From assembly GCA_946803715.1 (NCBI GenBank), contig CAMPET010000082.1, forward strand, positions 214,111 to 225,551: DNA of 11,441 nucleotides, written 5' to 3'. Each line of letters starts with the position of its first letter. Position 1 is the stretch's first letter. Below the pieces are notes generated by a model. The model made no database searches and was not told the DNA's origin. It saw nothing but the letters and a program-made list of their open reading frames with translations. The translations under genes and the position numbers were made by a program. The DNA comes from Beroe ovata (Eukaryota; Ctenophora; Nuda; Beroida; Beroidae). Positions 1-8,119 of this stretch are shown one piece after another.

Positions 1-24
1 GATTCAAGGGGGTTTTCTATTTCA

Positions 25-327
25 TCAAGGTTTCTGTGCGCAGGGATTGTAAACAAAGTCGAAGGCATTGTTTACCTCGTATTTTGAGTCGTTTGTGATA
101 GATTCAATTAGCATAGTTTTAAGTTTACAGCTAAATGTTCCAGCGTCGTCCAGATTTCTCAGATTGGGTGGTATAGTATTCCATGCCTTGGCACCTAGAT
201 AGTAGAAATTCTTGAGGCTCTTAGATCTAGGGGTGTACAAGTTACACTGTGCTCCATTCCTACTTCCTCCAGATATATAGTTGAATTTGTTGATAAAATT
301 TGAAGGGCTGCTCCCAGAGTCTCTTCT
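25..327 (-). pseudogene. LINE reverse-transcriptase C-terminal tail, truncated relic
   Basis: Read on the minus strand, the frame stays open from just after a TGA at 328-330 to a stop at 25. It contains INKFNYISGGSRNGAQCN followed by NFYYLGAKAWNTIPPNLRN. The pattern aromatic-G-A-x-x-W-N-x-(I/L)-P-x-x-(I/L)-R, then a short Lys-rich helix, is the usual extreme C-terminus of jockey/CR1-type non-LTR retrotransposon polymerases, past the palm and thumb. No YADD catalytic box or endonuclease is present, so this is only the end of a 5'-truncated copy. There is no start codon and the open frame begins mid-protein. It differs in sequence from the LINE tail at 10536-10993, so two families are represented. 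Subfamily assignment is not possible by eye. Confidence 0.6.
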
Positions 328-391
328 TCAGGATCTCAACAAAGTGTGGCCCTCGCTTCTCAAATTTGATTGTAATAAGTAGTGTTGATAA
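322..391. repeat. dispersed repeat, copy A
   Basis: This segment includes TTCTTCAGGATCT, CTCGCTTCTCA and ATGATTGTAATAAGTA-like words. The same words recur in the same order at 2434-2480 and 2530-2570, where about 50 extra bases separate the two halves. It overlaps the upstream edge of the LINE tail and may be part of that element or a short element of its own. Family unknown. Confidence 0.5.
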
Positions 392-827
392 GTTTAAAAT
401 TTAGAAAGTTATAAGAAGAACACTAAGACTGTCAATCCTAATCATTATTGGTATCTATCCACCCTAGTAATACAGAAGATTGAAGGTCCTACCTACTGAG
501 ATAGCAAATCTAGATTCAATGATTATCTGAAGAGTCACCCTTTTGTTGCAAAGAAAAGGGTCATTAACATTGGTTAGCAGTTTCCTTCCTCCAAATGTGA
601 TCGTATTTTTGAATTCATTCTTGGATTCATTATTGGGCGCCTAAGTATAAAGGTGGCGTTTTTCAATAGCTGCAAATGCTAGTTTCTTCAGTGTTTTAGA
701 GAATCGTGATGGTTAAATACCATTATCCTTTTATTTATTTATTTTATTTAGATATGATAGAAATATAATCATGATCAGATGCGATACAATGATACATCAT
801 CGGCCTCATTTGGCCATTTGCTTTTAG
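392..827. other. no gene seen; AT-rich
   Basis: No coding signature is visible on either strand. The only marked structure is a short T/A-rich run of TTTATT words at 728-750, of the kind often left at retroelement 3' ends. The segment ends in a plausible splice acceptor, TTTTAG, immediately before the possible exon at 828. Confidence 0.5.
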
Positions 828-1000
828 TTGTCGGGTGGTGTCAAAAATAAGTTTGTGCACGCAAAACGAAGTTCTCGACAGGGTTTATCTATATCAGCAA
901 TTGACAACATTTCCCCAAGCTATAGTTATGCCGCCCTGTATGTCATAAAGCATCCTGTCCTTGGCCAGGTGCACTGCATTGCAACTCAGGAACTAGAACT
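828..1000 (+). CDS. possible orphan exon of unknown protein
   Basis: An in-frame TAG forms the end of an acceptor-like TTTTAG directly before 828, and the frame is open from there to 1091. The stretch reads naturally as protein, with words such as KFVHAKRSSRQGLSISAID and YVIKHPVLGQVHCIATQE. Its codon choice is mixed and balanced, unlike the AT-rich surroundings. Possible donors are CAG|GTGCAC near 967 and CTG|GTGAAA after 1000, and I prefer the second. The hydrophobic/polar alternation would suit a beta-rich domain, but I do not recognise the family. It could belong to an upstream part of the plus-strand gene, to another gene, or be chance. There is no homology evidence. Confidence 0.25.
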
Positions 1001-1078
1001 GGTGAAATTTTATCATATTATATTGCACATGGACGGCATACGATTTATAATTAGGGTCATATGCAAATATATATCAAT

Positions 1079-1133
1079 GACCCCCTACTGACCCCCTGCT
1101 GACCCCCTACTGACCCCCTGGTGAACCCCTGCT
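1079..1133 (+). repeat. 11-bp tandem array (GACCCCCTACT)x5
   Basis: Five consecutive 11-base units start with GACCCCC or a one-base variant. They vary only in the last three positions (ACT, GCT, ACT, GGT) and in one unit that begins GAACCCC. The array is followed at 1135 by an ambiguous base N. An inverted single unit, GGGGGTCAGTA, lies at 1462-1472. Confidence 0.9.
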
Positions 1134-1484
1134 GNATATCTTCATTGAGCAAATTTGATTTCATTTATGAGCTAAAAAGATTTTTCACGTCCTGAGAACA
1201 AACCTCAGATCAATATAAGACCTCTAAAAACTTTAGTCTCAGTAAATGCTTAACAAAATACCTAGCCCTGCTTATCTGACCTCGGATCCTGCGCTGTTTC
1301 ATGAGATATTTCAGAATTGTAAGGCTGAAGGCCTTGTCAGATTTTATTAGACATTTTTTCGCGCTCCTTGCAATTCTGAAATTCTAAATTCTCGTAAGGG
1401 TTCAAAAACTGTCAGAAAGTGGTCTCATGGGGGTCAAAATAAGGTCATAAAGTGATAACCAGGGGGTCAGTAAATTAAATTTCA
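1134..1484. other. no gene seen; spacer before inverted-repeat complex
   Basis: I see no coding signal here. Besides the N at 1135, it holds several GGGGTCA or AGGTCA words between 1430 and 1472. These echo, in reverse orientation, the unit of the tandem array at 1079-1133. Confidence 0.5.
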
Positions 1485-1710
1485 ATCTATAATATAAAGG
1501 AAAGAGGCACTTATAGGAAAGTGGTTCCGCTGTATATGGATAACTCGACCAAATGGAGTTGGAGAGCCGGGATTTTTTGCAAGGTGGTAGATAGATAAAT
1601 TCCGCTGTCGAACATCATTTCGGATTTTTGAATTAGGTCTTAGATTTTTGTAATCGGCGTTCAAAGTTGGGAAAAGGGGTGCAAAAAACGACTATGCAAT
1701 ATAGGAGGAA
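1485..1710 (-). repeat. segment C', inverted copy of 1901-2108
   Basis: Read in reverse complement, this matches 1901-2108 nearly base for base. I count about six substitutions, a one-base T-run difference, and one extra 19-base block near 1599-1617. The left edge of similarity is ATCTATAA and the right edge is ATAGGAGGAA, which abuts the next segment with no spacer. Open frames on either strand here look like by-products of the repeat, not genes. Confidence 0.92.
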
Positions 1711-1900
1711 CTAGAACACCCGTCAAGGGGGTGTGGTACACTAAATATCGGAGACGAAGTGAATTAGATGAATAAAAGAAGTAGAGAATCGAAATTGATA
1801 CGTCTTAAAATAAAAGAACAACGAAATGGGACTGAAAGCAACGCGCGCGCACTTTCAATAAACATGCACATGCAACTCTTGCGTCGCCTAGCAACGCTTA
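1711..1900 (+). repeat. left terminal inverted repeat (190 bp)
   Basis: This is the left arm of the 587-base element, pairing with 2108-2297. It contains GCGCGCGCACTTTCAATA and CATGCACATGCAACTC. Near the inner edge, at 1883-1895, is GTCGCCTAGCAAC, which fits the RFX X-box consensus GTNRCC-N-RGYAAC. Confidence 0.85.
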
Positions 1901-2108
1901 TTCTCCCTATATCGCAAAGTCGTTTTTTGCACCCCTTTTCCCAACTTTGAATGCCGATTACAAAAAATCTAAGACCTAATTCAAAAATCCGAAATGATCT
2001 ATCTACCACCTTGCAAAAAATCCTGGCTCTCCAACTCCATTTGGTCGAGTTATCCATATACAGCGGAACCACTTTCCTATAAGTGCCTCTTTCCTTTATA
2101 TTATAGAT
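1901..2108 (+). repeat. segment C, core of the long-TIR element
   Basis: This central segment sits between the two 190-base arms and is the direct partner of the inverted copy at 1485-1710. At about 97% identity outside indels, the C/C' pair is far more alike than the arm pair, which points to a younger duplication. Nothing in it reads as coding. Confidence 0.9.
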
Positions 2109-2297
2109 AAGTGTTGCTAGGCGACGTAAGAGTTGCACATGCATTCATGCATGTATATTGAAAGTGCGCGTGCTTCACTGCTGTTGTCATTTCGTTGTTT
2201 CTTTGTTTTAGGACGTTTCAATTTTGATGCTGCACTTATTAAATTTCTATAATTCGCTCCAATTTAGTATACCACGCCCACTTGACGGGTGTTCTAG
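2108..2297 (-). repeat. right terminal inverted repeat (190 bp)
   Basis: This is the right arm of the 587-base element, the reverse complement of 1711-1900 with scattered substitutions. It carries the mirrored X-box-like word GTTGCTAGGCGAC at 2113-2125, unchanged relative to the left arm although the arms have otherwise drifted. Confidence 0.85.
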
Positions 2298-2679
2298 TAT
2301 ATTATATTATACTTTATTAAATAACATGGTACATTAAATTCTGCTGGTTAGGGACTGACTGGGCCAATAGGGAGTAATCCTACAACATGCTACTTCACCA
2401 CAAATGTACTAACAGTTTTAATAAACAATACAGTCTTCTTCAGGATCTATTCAGAGTATGCCCTTCGCTTCTCAGATTGATGTCTCAAAAGAATCTTTCT
2501 TTTCTGAAATATATCTTTTCATGAAGTATGCTTCTCAAATATGATTGTAATAAGTACTGTTCATTACAAAGTGATTATGTAATTTATTCTACACATAAAT
2601 TTCACTTGTTAATAACATTTTGACAAATTCTATTCCATTCATTACAATGTTCATTTACTTGGGTCTATGATGGAGCAAA
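2298..2679. other. no gene seen; contains dispersed repeat copy B
   Basis: This is AT-rich non-coding sequence. Positions 2434-2480 and 2530-2570 carry the two halves of the dispersed repeat also present at 322-391, separated here by an extra stretch with TCTTTCTTTTCTGAAAT. I see nothing else structured. Confidence 0.55.
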
Positions 2680-2710
2680 CTTTTTGAGTGTACAGTGTAC
2701 ACTCAAAAAG
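2680..2710. repeat. 31-bp perfect palindrome
   Basis: The arms CTTTTTGAGTGTACA and TGTACACTCAAAAAG are exact reverse complements around a single central G. A further TACACT...ACACTGTAC echo follows at 2711-2728. It could be a remnant of a transposon end pair or a cruciform-prone site. No function is evident. Confidence 0.95.
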
Positions 2711-2857
2711 TACACTTTACACTGTACATGTGGTTGCTATTTATCAGTTTTCTGTCATGGCTATGTTTCGTTATTTTTGTTTTTGTGGCACAGCTGTGCA
2801 TTCCAATAAGTTGATGTAGGTACCACTATGATATAAAAGTTTCATTTATTATTATAA

Positions 2858-2943
2858 TTCTCATTGCTATTGATCAATTTTCTCATTGCTATTGATCAAT
2901 TTTCTCATTGCTATTTCGCAGTTTTCATTGCTATTTCTCAGTT
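2858..2943 (+). repeat. 22-bp minisatellite, about four units
   Basis: Units begin at 2858, 2880, 2902 and 2924. The first two (TTCTCATTGCTATTGATCAATT) are identical. The third changes the tail to TTCGCAGTT, and the fourth is shortened to 20 bases. A weaker relative, GGTTGCTATTTATCAGTTTTC, lies near 2731. The hydrophobic frame starting at 2886 arises from this array and is not a supported protein. Confidence 0.9.
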
Positions 2944-3229
2944 TTCTTGTGTGTGATGAAATGCAGCTCTCATCAGTAAAATGCTACTCGTGCTCAGCTC
3001 ATCCACTGGCCTGTACACTGCTGTGTTCATTTAACATCTACATCATGGAATTCTCATTGGAGACCCTGTACAGTGTGGTGTTTGGTGCCAACTGGAGCAG
3101 TGCCAATAGGAGGGCCGTGATGAAGCTCGATAAGGGGACTCTAACAAATCATGTTTTGTCTGCAGAGAAGGTTTTGGGGAGAAGCAAAGATATATTGCAC
3201 TCAGCCGCTGTGTGTTGAAGGACTAAAAT

Positions 3230-3928
3230 AGGAAAAAATCAAGGACTGGAAAAGACAGCTGAAGCTTCAAGATGATCTCCTGAAGAGTAAATCTGAGCAG
3301 GTGGAGGAAGACTGTGGATACCGAAATTCAGAGCAAGGTTGTGAGGGAGGGTCAGTTTCACTCAGGTAATCAAAGCTGCAGTGATGTCTGCTGTTATGGA
3401 GGATGACAGAATGCGCTGGGAAGCGCTCAGTGATGGTGTTTGGGCAAACAGAGGGTCTGGATGAAATATGATCATTGCGCAGGAAAGTTTAGGACTTGTT
3501 GCTTGCAAGTTGTGGGGCAGGAAAACCCTCTGTGAGTGACTGCTGCCGTGTGGGAGAGAGCAGGGAAGAAGCAAAGGGCCAGATCAAAGTCTTCCTAACA
3601 ACAATGATGCAGCATCCTTAGTGCTGAAGAATGCAAGAGTTTTGAGAAGGTGTACATGTCTCCGGACAGGAGTCCTGAGGAGCGGGAGCAGAGGAGACCT
3701 CTGGTGGCGGTGGCAGAGATCAAGGAGAAGATCAGTAGCGACCCCGGGATGTACCACTACATCAAGAACGGGAATGTTTGCAGCCGAGTGAAGGAGCAGT
3801 CACCTCTCTCCATCTCATTGTCGGCTAACTCGCCATCGTCGAATCTGAGTGCGACTGCCCCCTCCTTCGTGCAACACCCACCCCACAGCTCCCTTTCTGT
3901 GCTGGAACGATCTGTTTTTCCCGTGTGA
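3230..3928 (+). pseudogene. retrotransposon ORF1-like protein relic, frameshifted
   Basis: Coding-like pieces lie in order but in different frames. A charged helical stretch around 3231-3364 includes DWKRQLKLQDDLLKSKSEQ. VIKAAVMSAVMEDDR follows at 3366-3410, then DAASLVLKNARVL at 3606-3644, and in a shifted frame from 3647 KVYMSPDRSPEER, ending in YHYIKNGNVCSR near 3789. The order is coiled coil, then an RRM-like half with a run of residues before NAR, then a (V/M)SPDR(S/T)PEER helix and a (Y/F)HxIxxGxV(C/I)S strand. It matches ORF1-like nucleic-acid-binding proteins of non-LTR retrotransposons as I know them. A Ser/Pro-rich tail runs to a stop at 3928. Stops and at least two frameshifts make it dead. 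It may have extended left to about 3045. Identification is by pattern only. Confidence 0.5.
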
Positions 3929-4427
3929 AGCATGATCCCAACATTTGTGATGATTGAGTGACCAGTTTACAGTTTTGATTTTGAGTGCTGCATGCTTTTT
4001 AGAGACTTGATCAGTAGCAATGGGGCTACTGAGCACTAAAACACATGCCAGAATAGGCATCTCTTTGAGCTTTGTGGCTTGAATATTCAAATTTCGGCTC
4101 ATTGCCAACCCCACCATGGCGTGGGTTTTCAAAAAATGTCTTGAACAGTTCTGGAATGAGTATGATGTCATTTAGATTATATGCTATGAGCTATGATGAA
4201 TCTATAAAGTTACACCCCTCATCAGACTCATCTAATCGGTCCCTATATTCAAGCATAACCCTGAACTTCCATTTAGCTGTCCTCTGTGCATGATCACTAT
4301 GCCAGTAAGTAGGTTAAGCTTACCCTTTTCTGTAAAAGTTTTCACACAGCTAAGCTTTTTCATGGTTAAAAGAACATGTTTAAAGAATGTTTGATTCCTT
4401 GTAAAGTTTCTAGAATTGTTATTTTAG
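3929..4427. other. no gene seen; sequence upstream of the zinc-knuckle gene's first visible exon
   Basis: No coding pattern or clear repeat is seen. It ends in a good splice acceptor tract, GAATTGTTATTTTAG, directly before the exon at 4428. Confidence 0.5.
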
Positions 4428-4492
4428 ATGGGATTTGGAAGAGGAAAAGGACTTAAGACAAGTTCAACGAAGGTCTCAGGGGATCTATTTAA
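4428..4492 (+). CDS. candidate exon of zinc-knuckle gene: GFGRGKG segment
   Basis: The exon follows the acceptor TTGTTATTTTAG and ends at a consensus donor, TTTAA|GTAAGT. It encodes MGFGRGKGLKTSSTKVSGDLF plus two bases. Those two bases (AA) pair with the single G that opens the exon at 10095 to give a Lys codon, so the frame carries on through all four exons. The Gly/Arg-rich GFGRGKG start resembles RGG/FG-rich N-termini of Vasa-type helicases. The ATG at 4428 could be an initiator after a 5' UTR exon, but Vasa proteins usually begin acidic, so it is more likely an internal Met with earlier exons outside the window. The next intron is 5602 bases and hosts the hAT-like transposon. Confidence 0.5.
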
Positions 4493-4556
4493 GTAAGTCT
4501 GAAATGCATGTTGTGTTAGGCTCAGCATTTACAATAACTTCTCATTTATAAACTTA

Positions 4557-4600
4557 CTAGAAAACCTGTCAAGTGGACGTGATACACAAACCATTGGATA
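4557..4600 (+). repeat. solo end of the long-TIR element family
   Basis: CTAGAAAACCTGTCAAGTGG followed by ACGTGATACAC and CCATTGGA matches the outer end of the 1711-2297 element (CTAGAACACCCGTCAAG...GTGG.ATAC...TTGGA) with scattered changes. Only about 40 bases are recognisable, so this is a diverged terminal fragment. Confidence 0.5.
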
Positions 4601-5217
4601 CAACAATTCATTTCAATTCAATTACAAACATCAGAATAAGAAATAAAGAATTTACGTCAAAAGCATGAAATCTAAAAAGTTAAAATCCAAGAATCATTCA
4701 AATTGGCCAGTAATCTGTACATCTATATTATAAACTCGCAAAGTCTGTTTGTACCTATCATAGTCAAAAACAACAGGGAGCACTATTAAGCATATCGCAA
4801 CTGTGCCCTTTCTCCAGCCACAAACTTACCCCACGGTCTGTATGACAAAATTGATCATCCTGTTCCAGTGCAAAATCATGATCAGTTTTTGAACTTGAGC
4901 CTTGATATCAACGTGCAGTTTTAGGAAACGGTACACACAGCTGAATGTGTGGATTCATCCCTGGCAGTTTCTGCTGTCAGAAATGGGCGAAATGACAACT
5001 TGATAGAAAGCGACCGCCCAACGAGATTGCTTTTCTATTCACACACGAAGGCAGTAGATACCCAACGCTTTGATATGTTTGATTTGCCTTGTAATATAAA
5101 TGGAGATAAAATAAACTATTGTTTTTCCTAAACTATTGTTTTCCTGAAAGAACCTTGTCTTCTGGAAGTTCCAAAAGTTCCAAGCTCAAGTTGTTGATGT
5201 TAGGCGTGTATCTGCAT
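4601..5217. other. intronic, no gene seen
   Basis: AT-rich intron sequence. At 4725-4755, CTATATTATAAACTCGCAAAGTCTGTTTGT resembles the opening of a dispersed repeat common in insect genomes. A short duplication, TAAACTATTGTTTT, occurs twice at about 5113-5147. The open frame at 4949-5131 has no recognisable protein features. The last eight bases, 5210-5217, are the left target duplication of the transposon. Confidence 0.5.
5210..5217 (+). repeat. left 8-bp target-site duplication
   Basis: ATCTGCAT directly abuts the left terminus TAGGGTGCAC. The identical word follows the right terminus at 8329-8336. Eight-base duplications are the hallmark of hAT insertions. Confidence 0.9.
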
Positions 5218-5242
5218 TAGGGTGCACATTGCACCCCTTATG
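5218..5242 (+). repeat. hAT left terminal inverted repeat with hairpin
   Basis: TAGGGTGCACA pairs exactly with the right terminus. The end also folds on itself: GGGTGCA and TGCACCC (5220-5236) are perfect inverted arms around CAT. The hairpin is weaker at the right end. Confidence 0.88.
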
Positions 5243-5555
5243 TCTCAGATTGAGCCTTACATTTTTTGGTGGTGAGGTTCGCTATAAGTAGGGAAATTGT
5301 GAAGCTTTAGCGAGATGGGCAATATTTAGAAGTGGCAGGGGGCCTCTTTGTCCACGCGCAGGCCTTTTCAGGCCCCAAACAGTGTATCTCGGCTCCTGAG
5401 CATGCTAGAGTCAAATTATAGCTCAAAAGAAGCGCAATCAGCAAGTTTATATTAGAGTTGTGAACATACTATCAGCCTATCCTGCTCCGTTTTCAAGAAA
5501 AATCAAAAAAAACTCATTTTCACTAATATGCAATGACATTTCTCAAATTCCATTG

Positions 5556-7738
5556 ACAAGTGAAAACGATTGAAAGTAACAAAGTATAAACTACACTTTT
5601 CTTCAGTAGAAAGTGCACTACTGAAGAGACAGAGTGGGACTAGTTCTTCCGTTAGATACTACCAAAGATGGGCACTTAATACTTTCAATGCTGCCTGTGC
5701 CGTCTTGGCATCTTCGTCTCTGTACTCTTTGAGATTGTTGATCAAGTTCACGTCATTGATCGTAGCTGCTGAAGCTACTGGGGCAGTGAGCCACCAGAGG
5801 ATTCAGCAAAACACGACAAACAGAATGAACTTCTTCAATTTGTCTAACTGACTAGCAGCCAGAATTCTTCCTTTTGGCAATTTGTTGACTTGTCGTTGCA
5901 GGAGAACAATCTTCATTGTGTAGAGAATTTTTGCCATCCAACAAGCTTCATGAAGGGCCCAGGTTTCAGTATTCTGGTGAACTTATCCTTTCCTGAGTCC
6001 AAATAGATGAGTGTTAATTTAACGAGCTCTTCCTAATTGTCTCTGGCAAAACCGTCATCGAGAGCTTTGCAACATAATGAAACAATGTCGTCCTTCTCCT
6101 CTGTGAGTGAGGTTGGGATTTGTGGTATTTCCAAGTCATCAATACTGCAGCATGTTAAGCTCTCGAAGTTATCCCTGAATCTGGAAACAAATATAATTTG
6201 TGATTCAGCCAAGGTGCAACAACAGGGTAACTGCAGGATCATTTATCATTATTGGTATTTCAGGACAGCTATTGAAAGCTTACCTATTGAATACTTGAAT
6301 AGCAGTATATCCAGGCTCTGTGACACCTCAACCTTGAGAGAATTCCAGGCATGCGTGAGTAGAACTTCTCCAACGTGGTGTCGACAAGCAAGCCAAAGAA
6401 GCGGCTTCTTGAGAGTCGCTTGAACAGTTATGCATCCTGGGAATGTAAATGTAATAAGTACGTAAAAGAAAATGATAAATATTTGTCGCAGCAGGTTAAC
6501 TTAATTATGGCGAATGAACATTCGGAAACTGACCTGCAGATATTACACCAGTATCCGAACTGGTTGTATCAAATATCATTCCTATAACATTATCTGAACA
6601 GTTCCATTTGTCAAGCAGATTCTCGTAGCCCTTGAAATCAAAGTTGCTGCGCTCTCCTTTGATTTTTGTGGTAAAGCTGGTACTCCCAGCAACTTGACTC
6701 CACCTACACCAGAAAGCAGAATTGGAAGTCATTCTTCAACAGCAGACTCGTTACCGAGGGTATCCATCAACTTTCCATCCCAGTGGATGACGGCAACTTT
6801 AGGTGGTTCCCATGATTCCTTGATCCTCTTTGCTATCGAGACAGTTGTCACAATCTTGTATTTGTATGCAGTGTTAATAAAGTGAAGATTAACTTTGGAG
6901 CAGGCCCCTGATGTCGCACTCACCATGGAATGAGTAATTACTGCAAGTTGTGTAGGAGTTATCTTGTTTTGGATGGCAGTCCCAACGATTCAGGGTTACA
7001 AAGAATATCATGGGGCCAGAACGCACCAGTCCCAGTTTTAAGAGTTCTTCTGTGGGGCGTGTCTCATCTTTGCTCTCTGGTACAGGAGATATGGTCCCCT
7101 CCTCACCAGAATGTCCTTCGTCATCTGCCGAGTCATTCAACGACACCTGTTTCCTACGTTCTTATTTAGTTATTTCTGCCTTCTTGTCTCAGCGGCTTTC
7201 ATTCTATCTGCTACCTTCCTCTCTGTGGAACTGAGAGCGGCATCAACTGTACCCATACTTACTCATCATTGAAACATGAAACTTTCTGTCTTCTTCATTG
7301 GTTATCCTCTGCATTACATTTCTAGGCCAAAACTTCATAGTCGTTTCTAGGGAAGCTTTGAAACTTGCAATATGATGTCTTCACTCTCACTGAAGAAGGC
7401 GCTGAGAGCAGATTCCTGTGACTGTTTTCTCAGATTTTCTCTCTGCTTCTATTTGCTCTGTTCGTCCTCCTGCACTTTTTCTCTTTAGAGTGAAGCACCA
7501 AGTCTGCCTGACCCTTCGTTGCTTTCCTTTAGACATCATCCATTGCACCCATTACAGGAATATCCTGTCCTCTTCAATCTTCACTTTCCATTCTTGTCAG
7601 GGCCTCCCTTGGCCAAAGTTTCGTTGTCTTTTTTACATATTATAGATTTTCCTTCAAATTTTTGAACCTTTGCATGTTCTTCTCAGTTTTACGACTGGCA
7701 TGGTCTACTTTCATCAAAGGAACGATTTGATTAGCCAT
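5556..7738 (-). pseudogene. hAT-like transposase, spliced but decayed
   Basis: The pieces are read on the minus strand. A basic coil, KVDHASRKTEKNMQRFKNL, begins near 7738. An exon ending at 6534 (donor GCAG|GTCAGT) carries VIHWDGK (Asp codon 6777-6779) and IFDTTSSDTG (6547-6576). An exon at 6295-6436 (acceptor CCCAG, donor CAA|GTATTC) carries LLWLACRHHVGEV. The exon from 6180 downward carries FRDNFESL, WMAKILYTMKI and HLW...YLTEELV. Introns would be 97 and 114 bases, and both junctions keep frame. The D...D...CRHH order fits the hAT RNase-H-like catalytic core (first Asp, second Asp, CxxH). Damage includes a TGA near 6727, a frameshift between GVPAL and DKWNCSDNV, a TAG at 6033-6035, a further frameshift before WMAKIL, and a TAG at 5659-5661. 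The N-terminal region above 6930 is scrambled between frames. Confidence 0.72.
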
Positions 7739-8119
7739 CTTATAACTTCTTCTGCCATCGTGTGATGTGATAAAGCAATAACCCTTCCTCTTTCATGGAA
7801 TCGGAGGACTGTCTTGACTATGATATTTGCAGCTTCTCGTCCTTTAACAATGTAAGAGCAACTGTTTCCTTCCAGTGGTGGGCCAGAAAGCAAAATAACA
7901 CTTGCCGATATATTGTACCTAATCTGGATCCTGTTATCATCTGATCGTCGTCAGTAAGGATGGTTCCCAGCAGGAAGTCAGGAAATAGTGAGGGTCTTTC
8001 GACTGGGACATGGTCACAAAGAAGACATTGCTAGAGCCTGTAATTAATGTGGAAAATTAGCAAATCAAAATGGAAATTCAGATGAGCAAGTATGAAACAA
8101 GTTTGAAACAATAACTTAT
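7739..8119. other. transposon interior upstream of the transposase core
   Basis: On the minus strand this would be the 5' leader or first exons of the transposase. Short open stretches such as GREAANIIVKTVLRFHERGRV overlap here and just below, but no single frame holds, and I cannot place a start codon or promoter. Confidence 0.35.

Larger units (their letters stand above)
1711..2297. mobile_element. long-TIR (foldback/MITE-like) element, 587 bp
   Basis: The element starts CTAGAACACCCGTCAAG and ends with the reverse complement, CTTGACGGGTGTTCTAG. It has terminal inverted repeats of 190 bases (1711-1900 and 2108-2297) around a 207-base core. The two arms are diverged by eye, with roughly a fifth of positions changed. 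They nevertheless keep exact register: mirrored positions always sum to 4008. No transposase frame is present, so this is a non-autonomous foldback or MITE-like element. No convincing target-site duplication is visible (left flank AGGAGGAA, right flank TATATTAT), so superfamily is unknown. Confidence 0.75.

Noticed and set aside
1079-1133. CRISPR-like or telomeric array
   Set aside because: The 11-base units have no spacers, and the sequence is not the insect telomere repeat TTAGG. It is a simple minisatellite.
1764-2144. 126-residue minus-strand open frame over the inverted-repeat element
   Set aside because: It is produced by the repeat itself: pieces recur in the inverted copies at 1482-1664 and 1768-1950, and there is no protein-like composition or domain.
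2886-3218. 110-residue plus-strand frame with hydrophobic start resembling a signal peptide
   Set aside because: The hydrophobic run is a translation of the 22-base minisatellite (TTCTCATTGCTAT...), so the apparent signal sequence is an artefact. The remainder is at best the upstream part of the ORF1-like relic.
3815-4171. 118-residue minus-strand frame
   Set aside because: It overlaps the Ser/Pro-rich end of the ORF1-like relic on the other strand and has no recognisable motif.
6930-7234. Two overlapping plus-strand frames inside the transposon
   Set aside because: They are antisense shadows of the decayed minus-strand transposase and lack domain features.
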